NCBI RefSeq assembly: GCF_027409185.1
Contig: NC_084460.1
Span: 147,110,569 to 147,174,568, forward strand
DNA length: 64,000 bases
Direction of reading: 5' to 3'
Origin: Cynocephalus volans
Lineage: Eukaryota > Chordata > Mammalia > Dermoptera > Cynocephalidae
Program-made: the position numbers and the translations under genes
The notes under the pieces: model-generated
The model's database searches: none
What the model was told of the DNA's origin: nothing
Seen by the model: only the letters and a program-made list of their open reading frames with translations
Shown: positions 1-11,739 of the stretch, in pieces
How the letters are laid out: each line of letters starts with the position of its first letter
Numbering within the stretch: position 1 is the stretch's first letter

Positions 1-1486
1 TTGAACAGAGTTCAACTACAATATGAAAAGTACTTGGCAAAAGTAAGCAATGAAATATTTAATTCAAGCATCGTTATATTGTTGACATAATTGTCTAACT
101 TTGTAAGAATAGTGATGTCAGCTACAATTAACTCTAATAGAACAATTTGAATTTTTCATACCCTTTTATCATTAAACCAATTGTGCTATAGAGAATCAAA
201 CTTATTTTAATTACAGATGACTTTCCATGTAAAATGCTGAACTCACATCCAGTTTGTTTTAATTTCATAGGAAATATTTATGATAACACTGATAATAATT
301 AATCAAGTCAAAGCTTTTATTTCTGACCCCAGCATATGTTTTCAAACTTAATCAAGGACAACAATAATAATTCCTTCACCTCTGATCCAAAGCTTTTCAA
401 TTTTCAGCTTTTAAGACCGTATTTAAAAACAAAATTGATGGAAAAGTGTTTTAAATATCTTCCAATCCATTTGGACTTCTGATTTTAATGAGCATTCTAG
501 TAAGTCAGTTTAACAGTCAGAATAATTTTTTGTATATGTAATTCAATTTACTTTGTGACCACAAAAATGGATTGTACAGAAATTATATTAAAGTATTAAT
601 ATTTAAACTGAATATTGTTTAGCGTGCTTTCAACAACATATGCAAATTATATCAGATGTTCCTTTTATCCATTTGATAATTTCACTTTCTCAATTGATAT
701 GCATATTAATAGTATTTCACACCTAATTATATCATAAAAATTTATCTTCATGTTTATGTCCAATATATTTTGTAGATGTACATAGCACATTTCCATATAT
801 ATTAGATTAAAAAATCAACTGTTTTCTCATTTCTTTGTTTTAAACCAGTTATAGAAGTCAATGATAAACTTATAAATGTCAGGAATATATGGAGAAATTA
901 CACACAATCCAGTTTACAAAAGCAGCCGTTTAAAGCATTACATGTTTTGTCTTTGTCTATGTCTTCTTTCTTCTCACTGCATCTTTATCTCTCCCCCAAT
1001 TTTTCATTCATAACATTAATTTAATTTGGAATAGTATATAAGGGATTTCTATCTACACTGGAAGTCAGGAGATGTAATATTTACCATAGACTAAGGTTTT
1101 CTTATTTTGCCAAGTTGGAAAAATTCTTTTACCTATCTAAACATCAGTTTCCTTGTTTATTAAAATAAACAGTCTTAACTATATACTAATTAAAATAACT
1201 TCTACTTATAATATTAGATACTTCTATTTTTGTACAGGAAACAAATGTATTCCATTAGAATTCAAGAAATCAAGTCAAAATATTTAAGCTGGACTTTAAT
1301 AATAGAATAAATTTGATAAAATATGACAAATTTTTAGTCCATATAGGCTAAGTTATGTAAGAGTGAAAATAACTCCATAATCTCAGTGGCTCTACAAACA
1401 TATAGTTCCTATTCACATAAAATTTGACACTGAGTCCAAGTGAATATCTAGGGCCACTATATTCTGTGATCTTAGTTGCTTTGATC
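1..1486. other. AT-rich intergenic DNA
   Basis: No gene or well-defined repeat was recognised. Around 1340-1480 a stretch containing 'atctcagtggct' resembles the conserved core of an old interspersed repeat, but it is too decayed to name. Confidence 0.5.
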
Positions 1487-2504
1487 TTCAACTTGTTAAT
1501 TAAATAATCAGGAGGCCATTAGCCTGAGGCTGTTTCTCTACTTTGAGTTCCTATGTAACAAACTGCAACCTAACTTAGTACATAAACAAACTGAAATCTA
1601 ATTTAGAAGTCTAATTTTTGTAACACATAGCTAGGTCTCAGTCAGTCACACACAGTCAACCTTCAGCCAATCATGGCTGCCAGCTGATCAAACCATTCCA
1701 TGTTCTGTCTAGAAATATTCACTGACCACCTGGGGAATAGCAGCTTCTGAACCTAATCTGCTGCTGAGTGCTGCCTGATTCATAAATTTTTTTTTTCCTC
1801 AAAAATCTCTGTTAAATTTAATTTCATGAAAGTCTTTTTTTAACAAACTCCAAAATCTCAACATGAGGCACTTTCTCTTGCACCACAATACAATAATAGA
1901 GCATTGTAGGGATTCACACCAGCAATTAAATTTTTTGATCAGAAGTAGCCATGTGCTTTATGCTCATCAACTAGGGAGTCAGTTATACTGCCCCAACGAA
2001 ATCACAAAGTTTGAAGAGGTGTGCTTCAAGGTAGAGGCTTTGTTTCAACAAGTGAATACTCCACAACAAATCATGTTATTATTTTGTTAAATTCAATTAA
2101 ATTTGGCCTAAAGCTGCCACTGCACATAGTAAGCTGCAACCTAACTTAGTATGTAAACAAATTGCAACCTAACTTGAGTACATTCTTATAACAAATAGCC
2201 AATCATAGCCACTGAGCTTCAGCCATTCACAGGTTGCCAAATACCGATCACACCATGTCCATATAAGGCAAATGCCTTATTGCACCATAACCAAGCAAAT
2301 CAAATGCTAAGCTGTAACCAATCAAGCTGTTTCAGCATGTAACTTTCCTTTACTGTTTATAAATACTGCCTGCCTCACCTTACTGTGAAGCTCTTTGAAT
2401 CTTTCCTGGTTCTAAGTGGTGCTCAATTCATGAAGTGCTCTGTGCTCAAATAAACCGTGCTAAATTGAATTTGTCTAAAGTTTTTCTTTTAACAATTTCA
2501 ACTT
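1487..2504 (+). mobile_element. Class I ERV-like element: two related LTRs around a short internal segment
   Basis: Two related LTR-like blocks lie in direct orientation at about 1494-1845 and 2085-2494. Both start TGTTAA and end TTTTAACA, and both contain a 'ctgcaacctaacttagta' block and a 'cttcagcca' block. The second has a CCAAT-rich region, a 'tataaat' box near 2360 and an AATAAA signal near 2450, as expected for a promoter and polyadenylation LTR. The roughly 240 bp between them has no long reading frame. The same 8 bases, TTCAACTT, lie at 1487-1494 and 2497-2504 just outside the pair. The family name was not recognised. It could be a collapsed provirus or two independent LTR fragments. 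Confidence 0.5.
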
Positions 2505-2718
2505 CACAGGCGAAGGAAAGTGAAATCAGAAAAACCAGTAATTTGTTCAAGTTTGGACAGTGTCTTAATGAAAGAGAATTTTGAAAGATACCTATTTTTA
2601 AGCCTCAATTTTCCCCATGGTCTGCTTACTTTAAGGGTCAGTCATCAAATACATATTATGTAATCATTAAAAATTAGAAGAAATAGGTTTTATTTCCTTA
2701 AGTATTTCAAAGTTATTT

Positions 2719-3178
2719 TGTAGGGTATCCTCTAGTATGCAGAGAGAGAGGACCTTGCTGTCCAGACAACCTCAGGAACCTGAAAATCCTCCACCAACGT
2801 ACCATATCCAAATTTGACCAGAGGACTGGATTCAGAATTGACCAATCAGCTCCTGACTTTATCAGTCAATCGACCCCTGCCTGTTCCAGCCAATCAATGT
2901 TGCCTCATTATAATATCTGGCCTGACTTGGAACTAGCCAATCCTCTATTTTCCCGTCATATGACCTGATTTGGAGATAGCCAGTCAGGATCACCTATTAC
3001 CTCTATAAAGCGTGTCCAGCCACTGGCAGTGGGAGACAGATTTGGAGACAGATTTGAGAGCTGTACCTCCTGTCTGTATGCCAGTGAACTTCACAAATAA
3101 AGCCTTTCTTCTTCCAAAAGCCAGTGCCAAAGTGTTGGGTTTAGTCATCACTGGGCAGCAAGCCTTTGCTCAGTAACA
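2719..3178 (+). mobile_element. Solo LTR, class I ERV type
   Basis: The block starts TGTAGGG and ends GTAACA. It holds repeated CCAAT motifs ('gaccaatcagc' near 2839, 'agccaatcaatg' near 2889), a TATA-like 'tataaag' near 3005 and AATAAA near 3097, which is the usual promoter and poly(A) order of a gammaretrovirus-like LTR read on the plus strand. No internal retroviral sequence is attached. The family name was not recognised. Confidence 0.6.
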
Positions 3179-3394
3179 ATTACACAGTTACAGAAATTGA
3201 CCCCAGCATGATTGAAGATGGAGTGTTTTACATTTAAGATGCTATTCAGGGAAGATATCTATAACAACTAATTACATCAATCTGTAAATATAATTTACAG
3301 CATAAAGTGCTAGGTTTGATTTATCTCTAATTTGTTTACCTATAATTTTAAATATAAATTGGTAGTTTAAGTTTTGAGATTCCCAAATATTTGT

Positions 3395-3860
3395 ACTGTC
3401 AACCAAATTAAAATAACCACCTGGATAAGGATACACAAAGAAAATTTATTTGAGAACTTGGTAAATGATTCTAGAATTGGACAGAACTCAGAACTAAAAT
3501 GGTTCATAATGCTCCGCCCCACCACATACGGAGGTCATATTTATAGCCAGGGAAAAGGAGGTGACATACAGAACAAATCTGATTGACTGAAGTTTGCATT
3601 TGCCTAATATGGTCATGTTTTGTCAGTATTCAGCCTCTGGTTGGCTGGAGGGTCAGTTGCTATGATTGGCTTAGACTCAATTACTTGGTTACAAGGATAT
3701 AAGCTTCAATTAAGTTACAGTCTATACACATAAAGTTAAGTTTCATTTCACTATGTAGGAAAAACCTTTAGGTCAAATTCAAAACATGTATGGAGGCAGC
3801 TATAGGCCAAATTTGTTTCAGTGTATTCCAGTTAAAACATGCCTGAAGTTGAAACTGAGG
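3395..3860 (-). mobile_element. Probable LTR fragment, reverse orientation
   Basis: On the minus strand an AATAAA-like signal (plus-strand 'tttatt' near 3448) follows a GC-richer block and a TATA-like stretch, and the whole has the mosaic of an old ERV LTR. No matched termini or flanking duplication could be fixed, so the boundaries are approximate. A decayed MaLR LTR is the alternative. Confidence 0.35.
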
Positions 3861-5084
3861 TTGTCTCTTGCTTCCATTTCACATGCCTTAACCAGACCAA
3901 TGCTATTTTCTTTATCAGTGAACATATAAATATGAAAGAAATGCCAGTTCTTAACTAGTGTCATGAATATATTTCAGAATGTAGACTGACATCCCCTCTT
4001 TTTTAAGTTATTCACTACAAAATATCAGCAGATCAGCAACTTACCCTGAGAATAGTGCAGGGAGTGTAGAAAAACTGACACTTCCTGGTGACAGCCTAGT
4101 TATTTATGTCTGAGCCTAATACAACTGCTTCATATTTGATGTTATAGATGGTAGTTACAGTGATGGCTGCTATATTTCTCAACACCATGATAAATAAGAG
4201 AAGAACAGAAGTTTAAAAATCATTGATGTGTGCTTTTAAGCATGTTTACTGTGTCATTTGCATAAAGAATTTCAGACAATTAAACTAAACTTCAAAATAA
4301 ATTTCAACCTAGAATCCAATCCAATTACAGGGGAAAAATTTAAATATATGTAAAATAAAAACACATTACCAGAATATGAGTTTTCCTGAGAGCAATGCAC
4401 TTTTAAAACTTGGTTACTCTCTAATCTGAGTGAATGTGGCCAAAAATTAAACATTTCTACATGGTCATTTATGTGCCAATTTGAATAAAGGTACAAGTAT
4501 GTAAGTGAGAAATTACAATTTTTATTATTAAAGCCTCCCAATTTAATAAGACTATTAATTTTTAATGAAATTTAAGTAAAAAATAATATAAAAATAGCAC
4601 CATAAGGACTGGTTATTTTTACTTCACTTTGTTTGACAAAACATTTTTGCTCTATACTCCTTGAACTATCAGAAACCACTGCCAATATATAATGCATTGT
4701 AAGACTGTATATATAATTTAGAAATAATTAAATTTTTAATTAAAAAATCCTGGGTCATAAATTTAAAATGAAGCCTAGTTTACACATTTTGTGAGAAGCT
4801 TCCTATTTAAAATAAAACTGACCATTTTGATAAATGATCAATTGTCCTAAAGCGGAACACTAGGTTTCATTTTTTCATGTCAACCTGTACACTTCTTTGT
4901 AATCTTTACCTTATATTTCAAATGTTGTCACACACAGTGATTTTCCAAAGTTTTGTACCTACCAGAGACACAAATGGAATATAAACTTTTAGAAGTTTAT
5001 TCTTTTACTTCCATATTTTTAATAGCATGCTTAATCTGTAATGTATTCATTTCTCAATTTTAAGCAATTACAATTAAATTTTTA
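3861..5084. other. AT-rich intergenic DNA
   Basis: No gene, tandem repeat or recognisable young transposon was seen. The short open frames here have no family resemblance. Confidence 0.5.
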
Positions 5085-6580
5085 TAACGACCTATGAATC
5101 TTTTAATTTTCTTACCTGACCCCATTGTTCTTGTTTACTAGTTCTTTAAGGTGTAATGTTAGGCTGTTTATTTGAAGTCTTCCTGGTCTCTTCATAGAAG
5201 CATTTTTGTAATAAACTTTCCTCTTAGTACTGTTTTTACAGTATCCCGTAGGGTTTGGTATGATGTGTCATTATTATCATTAGTTTCAAGAAGTTTTCTT
5301 GCTTTCTGTTTGATTTCTTCTTTGATCCATAGGTCATTTAGGAATTTTGTTTAATTAACATATATTTGTGTGGTTTCCAATGTTTTGCTTCTTATTGATT
5401 ACTAGTTTTAATCCATTATGGTCTGCGAAGATGCTTGAAATGATTTGAGTTTTTTAAAATTTGTTGAGACTTGATATATGACCTAATATGCATTCTATCT
5501 TGGAGAATATTCCATGTATTGATGATAAGAGTGTATATTCTCTAGTTGTTGGGTGAAATGCTGTGTATACATCCAAGTCCAATTAGTCCAATGTGTGGTT
5601 TAAATCCTGATTTGTTGTCTAGATGATCTGTCCAATGCTGACAGGGCAATGTTCAGGTCCCCAAATATTATTGTATTGCTTTATATAATAATGTTTATTT
5701 TATATATCTGACTGTATCAATTTTGGGAGCATATATATTTATATTGCTACATCTTCTTCATGGATAGATCCCTTTATCATTATACAATGGCCTTCTTTGT
5801 CTCTTTTTATAGTTTTTGGCATAAAGTCTATTTTACCTGATATAAGAATAGCTATTTCTTCTAATTTTCAGTTTCCATATGTATGGCATATCTTTTGCAT
5901 CCTTTCACTATTAGCCTGTGTGAGACTTTACAGGTGAGGTGGGTTTCTTGGAGTCAGCATATAGTTGGGTCTATTGTTTTAATCCACCTGGCCAATCTGT
6001 CTTTTTGAGTAGGGAGTTCAATCCATTTACGTTTAGGGTTGTTATTGAAAGGTATTGTCTAACTCCTGTCATTTCATTGCTTTTGTGTGGTTGTTTTAAC
6101 TATCTTTTATTCCTTTCTTTCCCTGTTGTTGTTTGCTTTCACACAGAGTTTTTTGGTTTTTTGAGGTGATATGATATATATATATATTTTTTTTTTTCTC
6201 CTTCACATTTGCCTGTGTTCTCTACTGGTTGTATTTGTTCTTTCTCATGTATTCATGGTGGTGATTATGACAATTGATTTTTTGATTTCAGGTGCAGGAC
6301 TCCCTTGAGGATTTCTTATGTGGTCATGTGGTACTGAATTCACACTGTTTTTGTTTGTTTGTGTAGAAAATACACTATTTCTCTTTTATATCTGAAGGAT
6401 AGCCTTGCTGGGTATGGTATTCTTGGCTGGCAGTTTTTTCTTTGAGAATTATAAATATATTGTCCCATTTTCTTCTGGCTTGTAGGTTTTCTGCTGAGAA
6501 GTCTGCTGTCAGTCTGATGGGGACTCCCTTATAGATAACTTGACCTTTTTTTCTTGCTGTCTTTAGGATTCTCTTTGATA
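5085..6580 (-). mobile_element. L1 5' segment, inverted (part of a rearranged L1)
   Basis: Read on the minus strand, this stretch runs from the C-terminal part of L1 ORF1 through the inter-ORF spacer into the endonuclease part of ORF2. It aligns by eye with 14590-16050 of the full-length L1 in this window; for example 'ctagttctttaaggtg' recurs near 5139 and 14597. It is full of stops and indels. At about 6580 the L1 sequence switches strand and continues as the 3' part of L1 on the plus strand. The pattern fits a 5' inversion created during insertion, with the central ORF2 region missing. Confidence 0.8.
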
Positions 6581-8310
6581 AACTAATTCAGTAATGTTGC
6601 AGGATATAAAATACATGTACCAAAATCAGTAGCATTTTTACACTCCAGCAATGAATAACCAGAAAAAGAAATCAAGGAAGCAAGCTCATTTACAATAGTC
6701 ACCAAACAAAATAAAATGCCTAAGAATCAATTTAACCAAGGAGGTGAAAGATATCTGCAATGAGAACTACAAATCACTATTGAAAGAAATTAAAGAGGAA
6801 ACCAAAAGATGGAAAGACACTCCTTGTTCATGGATTGGAAGAATCAATGTAGTGAAAATGTTCATACTACCCTAAGCCATCTGCAGATTCAGTGTGATCT
6901 GCATAGAAATAATACCAATGACATTCTTCACAGAAATAGATAAAAATGATCCTAACATTCATATAGGACAACAAAAGACCCTGAATAGCCAAAGCAATCC
7001 TAAACAATAAAAACAAAACCAAAAGCCTGAGTAATTACTCTTCCTGACTTCAAATTATATCACAAAGCTACGATAAACAAAACAGCATGGTACTGGCATA
7101 AAAGCAGACATTCAGACCAATGGAGCAGAATAGAGAAGCCAAAAATCAATCGCCATATTTACAGCCAGCTGATATTTGACAGGGGCACCAAGAACATACA
7201 ATGGAGAAAGGAGAGCCTCTTCCATAAATGGTGCTGGGAAAACTGTACATCCATATGTAGAAGATTGAAACTAGATCTGTACCACTTACCATATATCAAA
7301 ATCAACTCAACATGGATTGAAGACTTAAATATAAAACCTGAAACTATAAAACTACTAAAGCAAAACATAGGTAAAACACTCCAGGATGTAGTACTGGGCA
7401 AAGACTATGAATAAGACTCCAAAGGAACAGACATAGAAGAAAAAACAAACCAATAGGATTATATCAAACCAAAAAGATTATGTACAGCAAAGGAAACAAT
7501 TAACAGAGTAAAAAGATAACCTATAGAATGGGAGAAAATATTTACAAATTATTCATCCAACAAGGAATTTATATCCAGAATATACAAAGAACTCAAACAA
7601 CTTTACAGTAAAAAAGCAAGTAACTCAATTAAAAACTGAGCAGAGGAGCTGAATAGACATGTGTCAAAAGAGGACATACAATGGTTGACACATGAAAAAA
7701 TGCTCAACATCATTAATTAACAGAGAAATGCAAAGAAAACCCACTTTGAGATATTATTTCACCACAGTTAGACTGGCTATTATCAAAAAGATAGAAAATA
7801 GCAAATGCTGGTGAGAATGTGGAGAAAGGGGAACCCTCCAGCGCTGTTGGTAGGACTGTAAATTAGTACAGCCATTATGAAGAACAGTATACAGGTTCCT
7901 TAAACAACTACAGATATAAACACCATACAATCCAACATGCCCCCTACTGAGTATATATCCATAGGAATGGAAAGCATCATGTCTGAAGGATACCTGCACT
8001 CCCGTGTTTATCACAGCTTTATTTACAACAGCCAGGCTATGGAACCACCCTAAATGTCCACTGGTAAATGAATGGATAAGGAAAAGGTGGGATGTATACA
8101 CAATAGAATATGACTCAGTCATGAAAAAGAATGAGCCTGGAGAAAATTATAAGTGAAATAACTCAGCCACAGAAAGGGAAAGTGGGAGCTAGCTATCCTG
8201 ATTTGACCATCACATATTGTACACAACTATTGATAGTTAACTTTGTACCCCACAGATATATATACATATATAATCAATTGTGCTTCAATAAAAAATAAAT
8301 TGGAAAAAAA
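6581..8310 (+). mobile_element. L1 3' segment (ORF2 C-terminal part and 3' UTR)
   Basis: Plus-strand L1 beginning downstream of the reverse-transcriptase active site and continuing through the C-terminal ORF2 region and the 3' UTR to a degraded A-rich tail near 8290-8310. It corresponds to about 13390 down to 11740 of the full-length minus-strand L1. All frames are interrupted by stops. Roughly 1.2 kb of ORF2, including the core reverse transcriptase, is absent between this and the inverted upstream segment. No convincing target-site duplication was found, so two unrelated fragments remain possible. Confidence 0.8.
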
Positions 8311-8869
8311 TTAATTGATATGTTGCATGTTACATTCAGTTCAGTGTCTGGAGATTCTAGGAGAAAATTCTTCCTTTACCATTTCTAGCTTCTAGAGGCC
8401 ACTTGAATTCATTGGCTCAAGGCCCCTTCAAACTGAAAAAATAAGCAGTGATAAAAAGACAAAATAAGGAATATCCAGTCATACTCTAATTAAGCATATC
8501 TAAAGGTAAAATTTATTTTTTTAAAGTACAAATTCTTTATATGAAAATTTAGACAAACTAAACATATGATGTAAAAAAGAGGAGACTATAAGTCACGAAC
8601 ATTTTCTCAACATAGAACTAAGACAATACTACTTTTTACTTCTTCTTCATCACCAGTCTATCACTACATTTTAAAATGCATACTATGTACTTACTGCAAG
8701 CTTTTAAAAATTTGTGTTGCCAGCTGTTTCTCTCCCATTTTACACAAAAGACATCAAATAATTTCTATTTATTTTCTCATGCCTTCTCAGGACTAATGGG
8801 AAACACACACACACTCACACAGATACATGTCAAAAATCTTATATTTAAAATTTATTTTTGGCAGTAGAT
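8311..8869. other. Intergenic DNA
   Basis: No recognisable gene or repeat. A short ACAC run lies near 8804-8820. Confidence 0.4.
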
Positions 8870-9570
8870 TTTCATTCTGATCTGGCTCACTAGATGGTCT
8901 TTCTTGAAGATAGTTCAGAGGAAGTCACTGTATCAATGGAAGATAATCTTCCTCATAATTGTATGAAATATATGAGTACAGTGTAGAGGAGTCATAAAGC
9001 AAATGTACCTCACAGGGCCTGGTTTTCCAAAGCCTTGCAGTTTCAAATATTGACCTTGCAAAGGACAGGAAATTTTCCTCAGGCTGTAAAGTCTCTGTTG
9101 TAAGATAAAATTTGTGGCACAGCAAGGTTGCTGGCTCAAAGATAGACAAGTTACTGATTGAGATGTAAAGATACTGAGAAATTGCTGTGAGAAGGGAATG
9201 TTTGCTAAGATCAATCTTTTGTTGATAGGACCACTTAATTGCCTTACTGGAATGTCATCTGGCTTTTTTCACTGAAAGTTACCAGCCTATATTGTTAAAC
9301 TATAACCACACCTATGTTCTCTTCCTGTAACTTCCTGGTCTGGAGAATAAATGCAGGAAGAGAACACCAATTTGTGGTTAATTTCCCAAAGAAGGGATGC
9401 CTCTTGCTTGAGGATTTAGGGAAGTTAACCACTTTGGGGCTTCTCACTGCTCAGAAGAGATGGGCTTTGAGTAATCTTTTGCAGCTCCATCATCCTGGGG
9501 AGTGGGGTGACAAATCCGTGGGGGGAAAAGCAACAGTACAGAGTTTCTCAAAATCCATAAGAGCTATGTA
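8870..9570 (+). mobile_element. Possible ancient LTR remnant
   Basis: A GC-richer block with a CCACTT/AATAAA-like arrangement ('gagaataaatgcagg' near 9341) and a 'ctcttcctgtaacttcctgg' segment has the look of an old ERVL/ERV LTR. Two overlapping minus-strand open frames of 74 and 93 codons at 8925-9214 show no protein-family resemblance. Termini and family could not be assigned. Confidence 0.25.
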
Positions 9571-10105
9571 ACTGTGTGGGGATGATTGTATTAATTATAT
9601 TAATAGTTCCCTGTTACTACTGACCATACCTCCCCACTGCATAAATTCCTACTGAGGGATAGAAAACAGTTTTTCATTATTTTGTAAGCTGAGAATGAAT
9701 ACTTTTCTGGGCTAAACCCATGTATACTTGAAGTTACATAATTTTTCTCCCAATTATAAAGAATTTATTTTGTAGTTTGTTTACAAGAAGCTTAAACAAA
9801 GATTAAAGTATGAACTTAATGCCCTTTTTATACCATTTACATTTAAAGCTCTTTTTATACCATTTACACTTTCTTGGTCAGTGTTATTCAACATTAGTTA
9901 ATATATTTATACTATAACTATTAGAATTTGTAAATGAAAAATCACATACTGTCCATTTTATTATTTATGTCTATACATTAAAATAAAAAGTTGGGGGAAA
10001 GAATCAATAAATTTACATGAAATATTTATTATATCACTCTGTTCATAGTGCCATTTTCCTGCTATATATCTTTTAAAATCAAATTTTAATACATATAATT
10101 TTGCT
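9571..10105. other. Intergenic DNA
   Basis: AT-rich. A phrase 'gctctttttataccatttaca' type repeat occurs twice close together near 9820-9870 ('ctttttataccatttaca'), a small local duplication. Nothing else was recognised. Confidence 0.4.
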
Positions 10106-10670
10106 TATTTGTTTTAATACATACTTTATTTTTTAAAGAAATTTTAGGTTTACAGCAAAATTGATCAAAAAAGACAGAGTACTCATAAACTCCCTGTTCT
10201 CACATGCACAGCTTTTCCTACCATCAACATCTCATACTAGAGTTCAACATTTGTTACAAAAAATGAATCAACATTGACACACCATTATTACCCAACATCC
10301 AAAGTCTACATTAGGATTCTTCACTCTAGGAGTTGTACATTTTTATGGGTTTGGGCAAATGTGTAATGACATGTATCTACCATTATAGGATCACACAGAA
10401 TTATCTCACTGCCCTAAAAATCACCTGTGCTATACCTATTCATTCCTCCCTTCCCTCAAGCCCCTGGCAACTAGTGATCTTTTTAATGTCTCCATAGTTT
10501 TACCTTTTCCAGAATGTTATATAGTTGGATCATACAGTATGTAGCCTTTTCAGATTGGCTTCTCTAGTTTAGTAATATGCATTTAAAGTTTCTACATGTC
10601 TTTTCATGGTTTGATAGCTCATTTCTTTTTACTTAAGGGATGTATCACAGTAAATGCTAGAACTTCTTTT
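10106..10670 (-). mobile_element. Old L1 3' UTR fragment
   Basis: On the minus strand this matches the general pattern of old L1M-type 3' UTRs: the plus strand reads 'ttttaggtttacagcaaaatt', then a pyrimidine-rich 'cccttccctcaagcccctggcaa' type block, then 'ggatcatacagtatgtagcc'. No coding sequence remains. Subfamily not assigned. Confidence 0.6.
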
Positions 10671-11479
10671 AACTATGAGTGAAATATAAAGAAATTTAAT
10701 AGTCACCTCTATCAATTTTAAGTTACCTCTATCAATTTCGGAATTCACTGTTGTGTAATTAGATCCTATTAAGGATATTATCATTGAAATTGTGATTCAG
10801 ATTATGAGTATTTGATTTTAGATTTGACTACTCAGTGAAACCATAATATAGAAAATATTTTATATTTTAAAGTATTTACTTATTTCTATTAGTGATATAA
10901 ACACATTAAATGAGAATATGTTTATTTATATTATATGTTGTTTACTACATATTAGTGATATAACACACTTTATGAGAAAATATAATACTTTCTGATTTAG
11001 ATGTCTTTCCACAAAATAATGATGTGAAATTTCTATCCTGAAAGTTCAATATCTTCCTTTAAAATTGTATTGTGTGCATAACAGAATATTTTTGATTAAC
11101 CTTGTGCTGCTTATCAACCTTTAACTTCACTTTCACATTTTAACTTTCAATTGTGTGTACCAAAGTTTCATTAATATTATTGCAGAGAATTCCTATCAAT
11201 TTCAAGTATTACTTAATATATAAAAGATCATATATAATTTAAAAGATCATATATTGTCTTTTATATGTAATATATTATAAGATATATAAAAGAACATATT
11301 ATCTTTTCAGATAAAATGTGTTACAGCTTACCTATGTCTTGATCATCTGAAGATCTCATTTGGACTTCTACAATAATCATTAATCCCAATTTTCTTAACC
11401 CTGGTGTGTATTCTCTAAATGTTATATAACTATTTTATTTGAAAACATAATTTCTGAATCTCGAAGTATTTCATGAATA
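10671..11479. other. Very AT-rich intergenic DNA
   Basis: Contains small local repeats, such as 'agtgatataa' twice near 10893 and 10954 and 'agatcatatat' near 11226 and 11245. No gene was recognised. Confidence 0.5.
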
Positions 11480-11493
11480 CTAATTCATTTTTC

Positions 11494-11671
11494 TTTTTTT
11501 TTTTTTTTAAATTTTATTTTATCGATATACATTGTAGCTGATTATTGCTCCCCATCACCAAAACCTCCCTCCCTTCTCCCTCCCCCCTCCCCCCCAACAA
11601 TGTCCTTTCTGTTTGCTTGTCGTATCAACTTCAAATAATTGTGGTTGTTATATCTTCTCCCCCCCCCCGCG

Positions 11672-11725
<54 letters not shown>

Positions 11726-11739
11726 TTATATATTAATTT
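11494..11739 (-). other. L1 3' UTR with G-rich tract and (CA)24 microsatellite
   Basis: On the element's sense strand this holds, in order, a 24-unit CA repeat (plus strand TG at 11675-11722), a G10 run (C10 at 11659-11668), a 32-nt purine-only G-rich tract (pyrimidine run at 11564-11595) and the poly(A) tail. G-rich polypurine tracts able to form G-quadruplexes are a known hallmark of mammalian L1 3' UTRs. The long uninterrupted CA repeat should be length-polymorphic. Confidence 0.85.

Noticed and set aside
8925..9214. Two overlapping minus-strand frames of 74 and 93 codons
   Set aside because: Two frames open over the same DNA, with no codon pattern, domain or signal; they probably lie in a decayed LTR.
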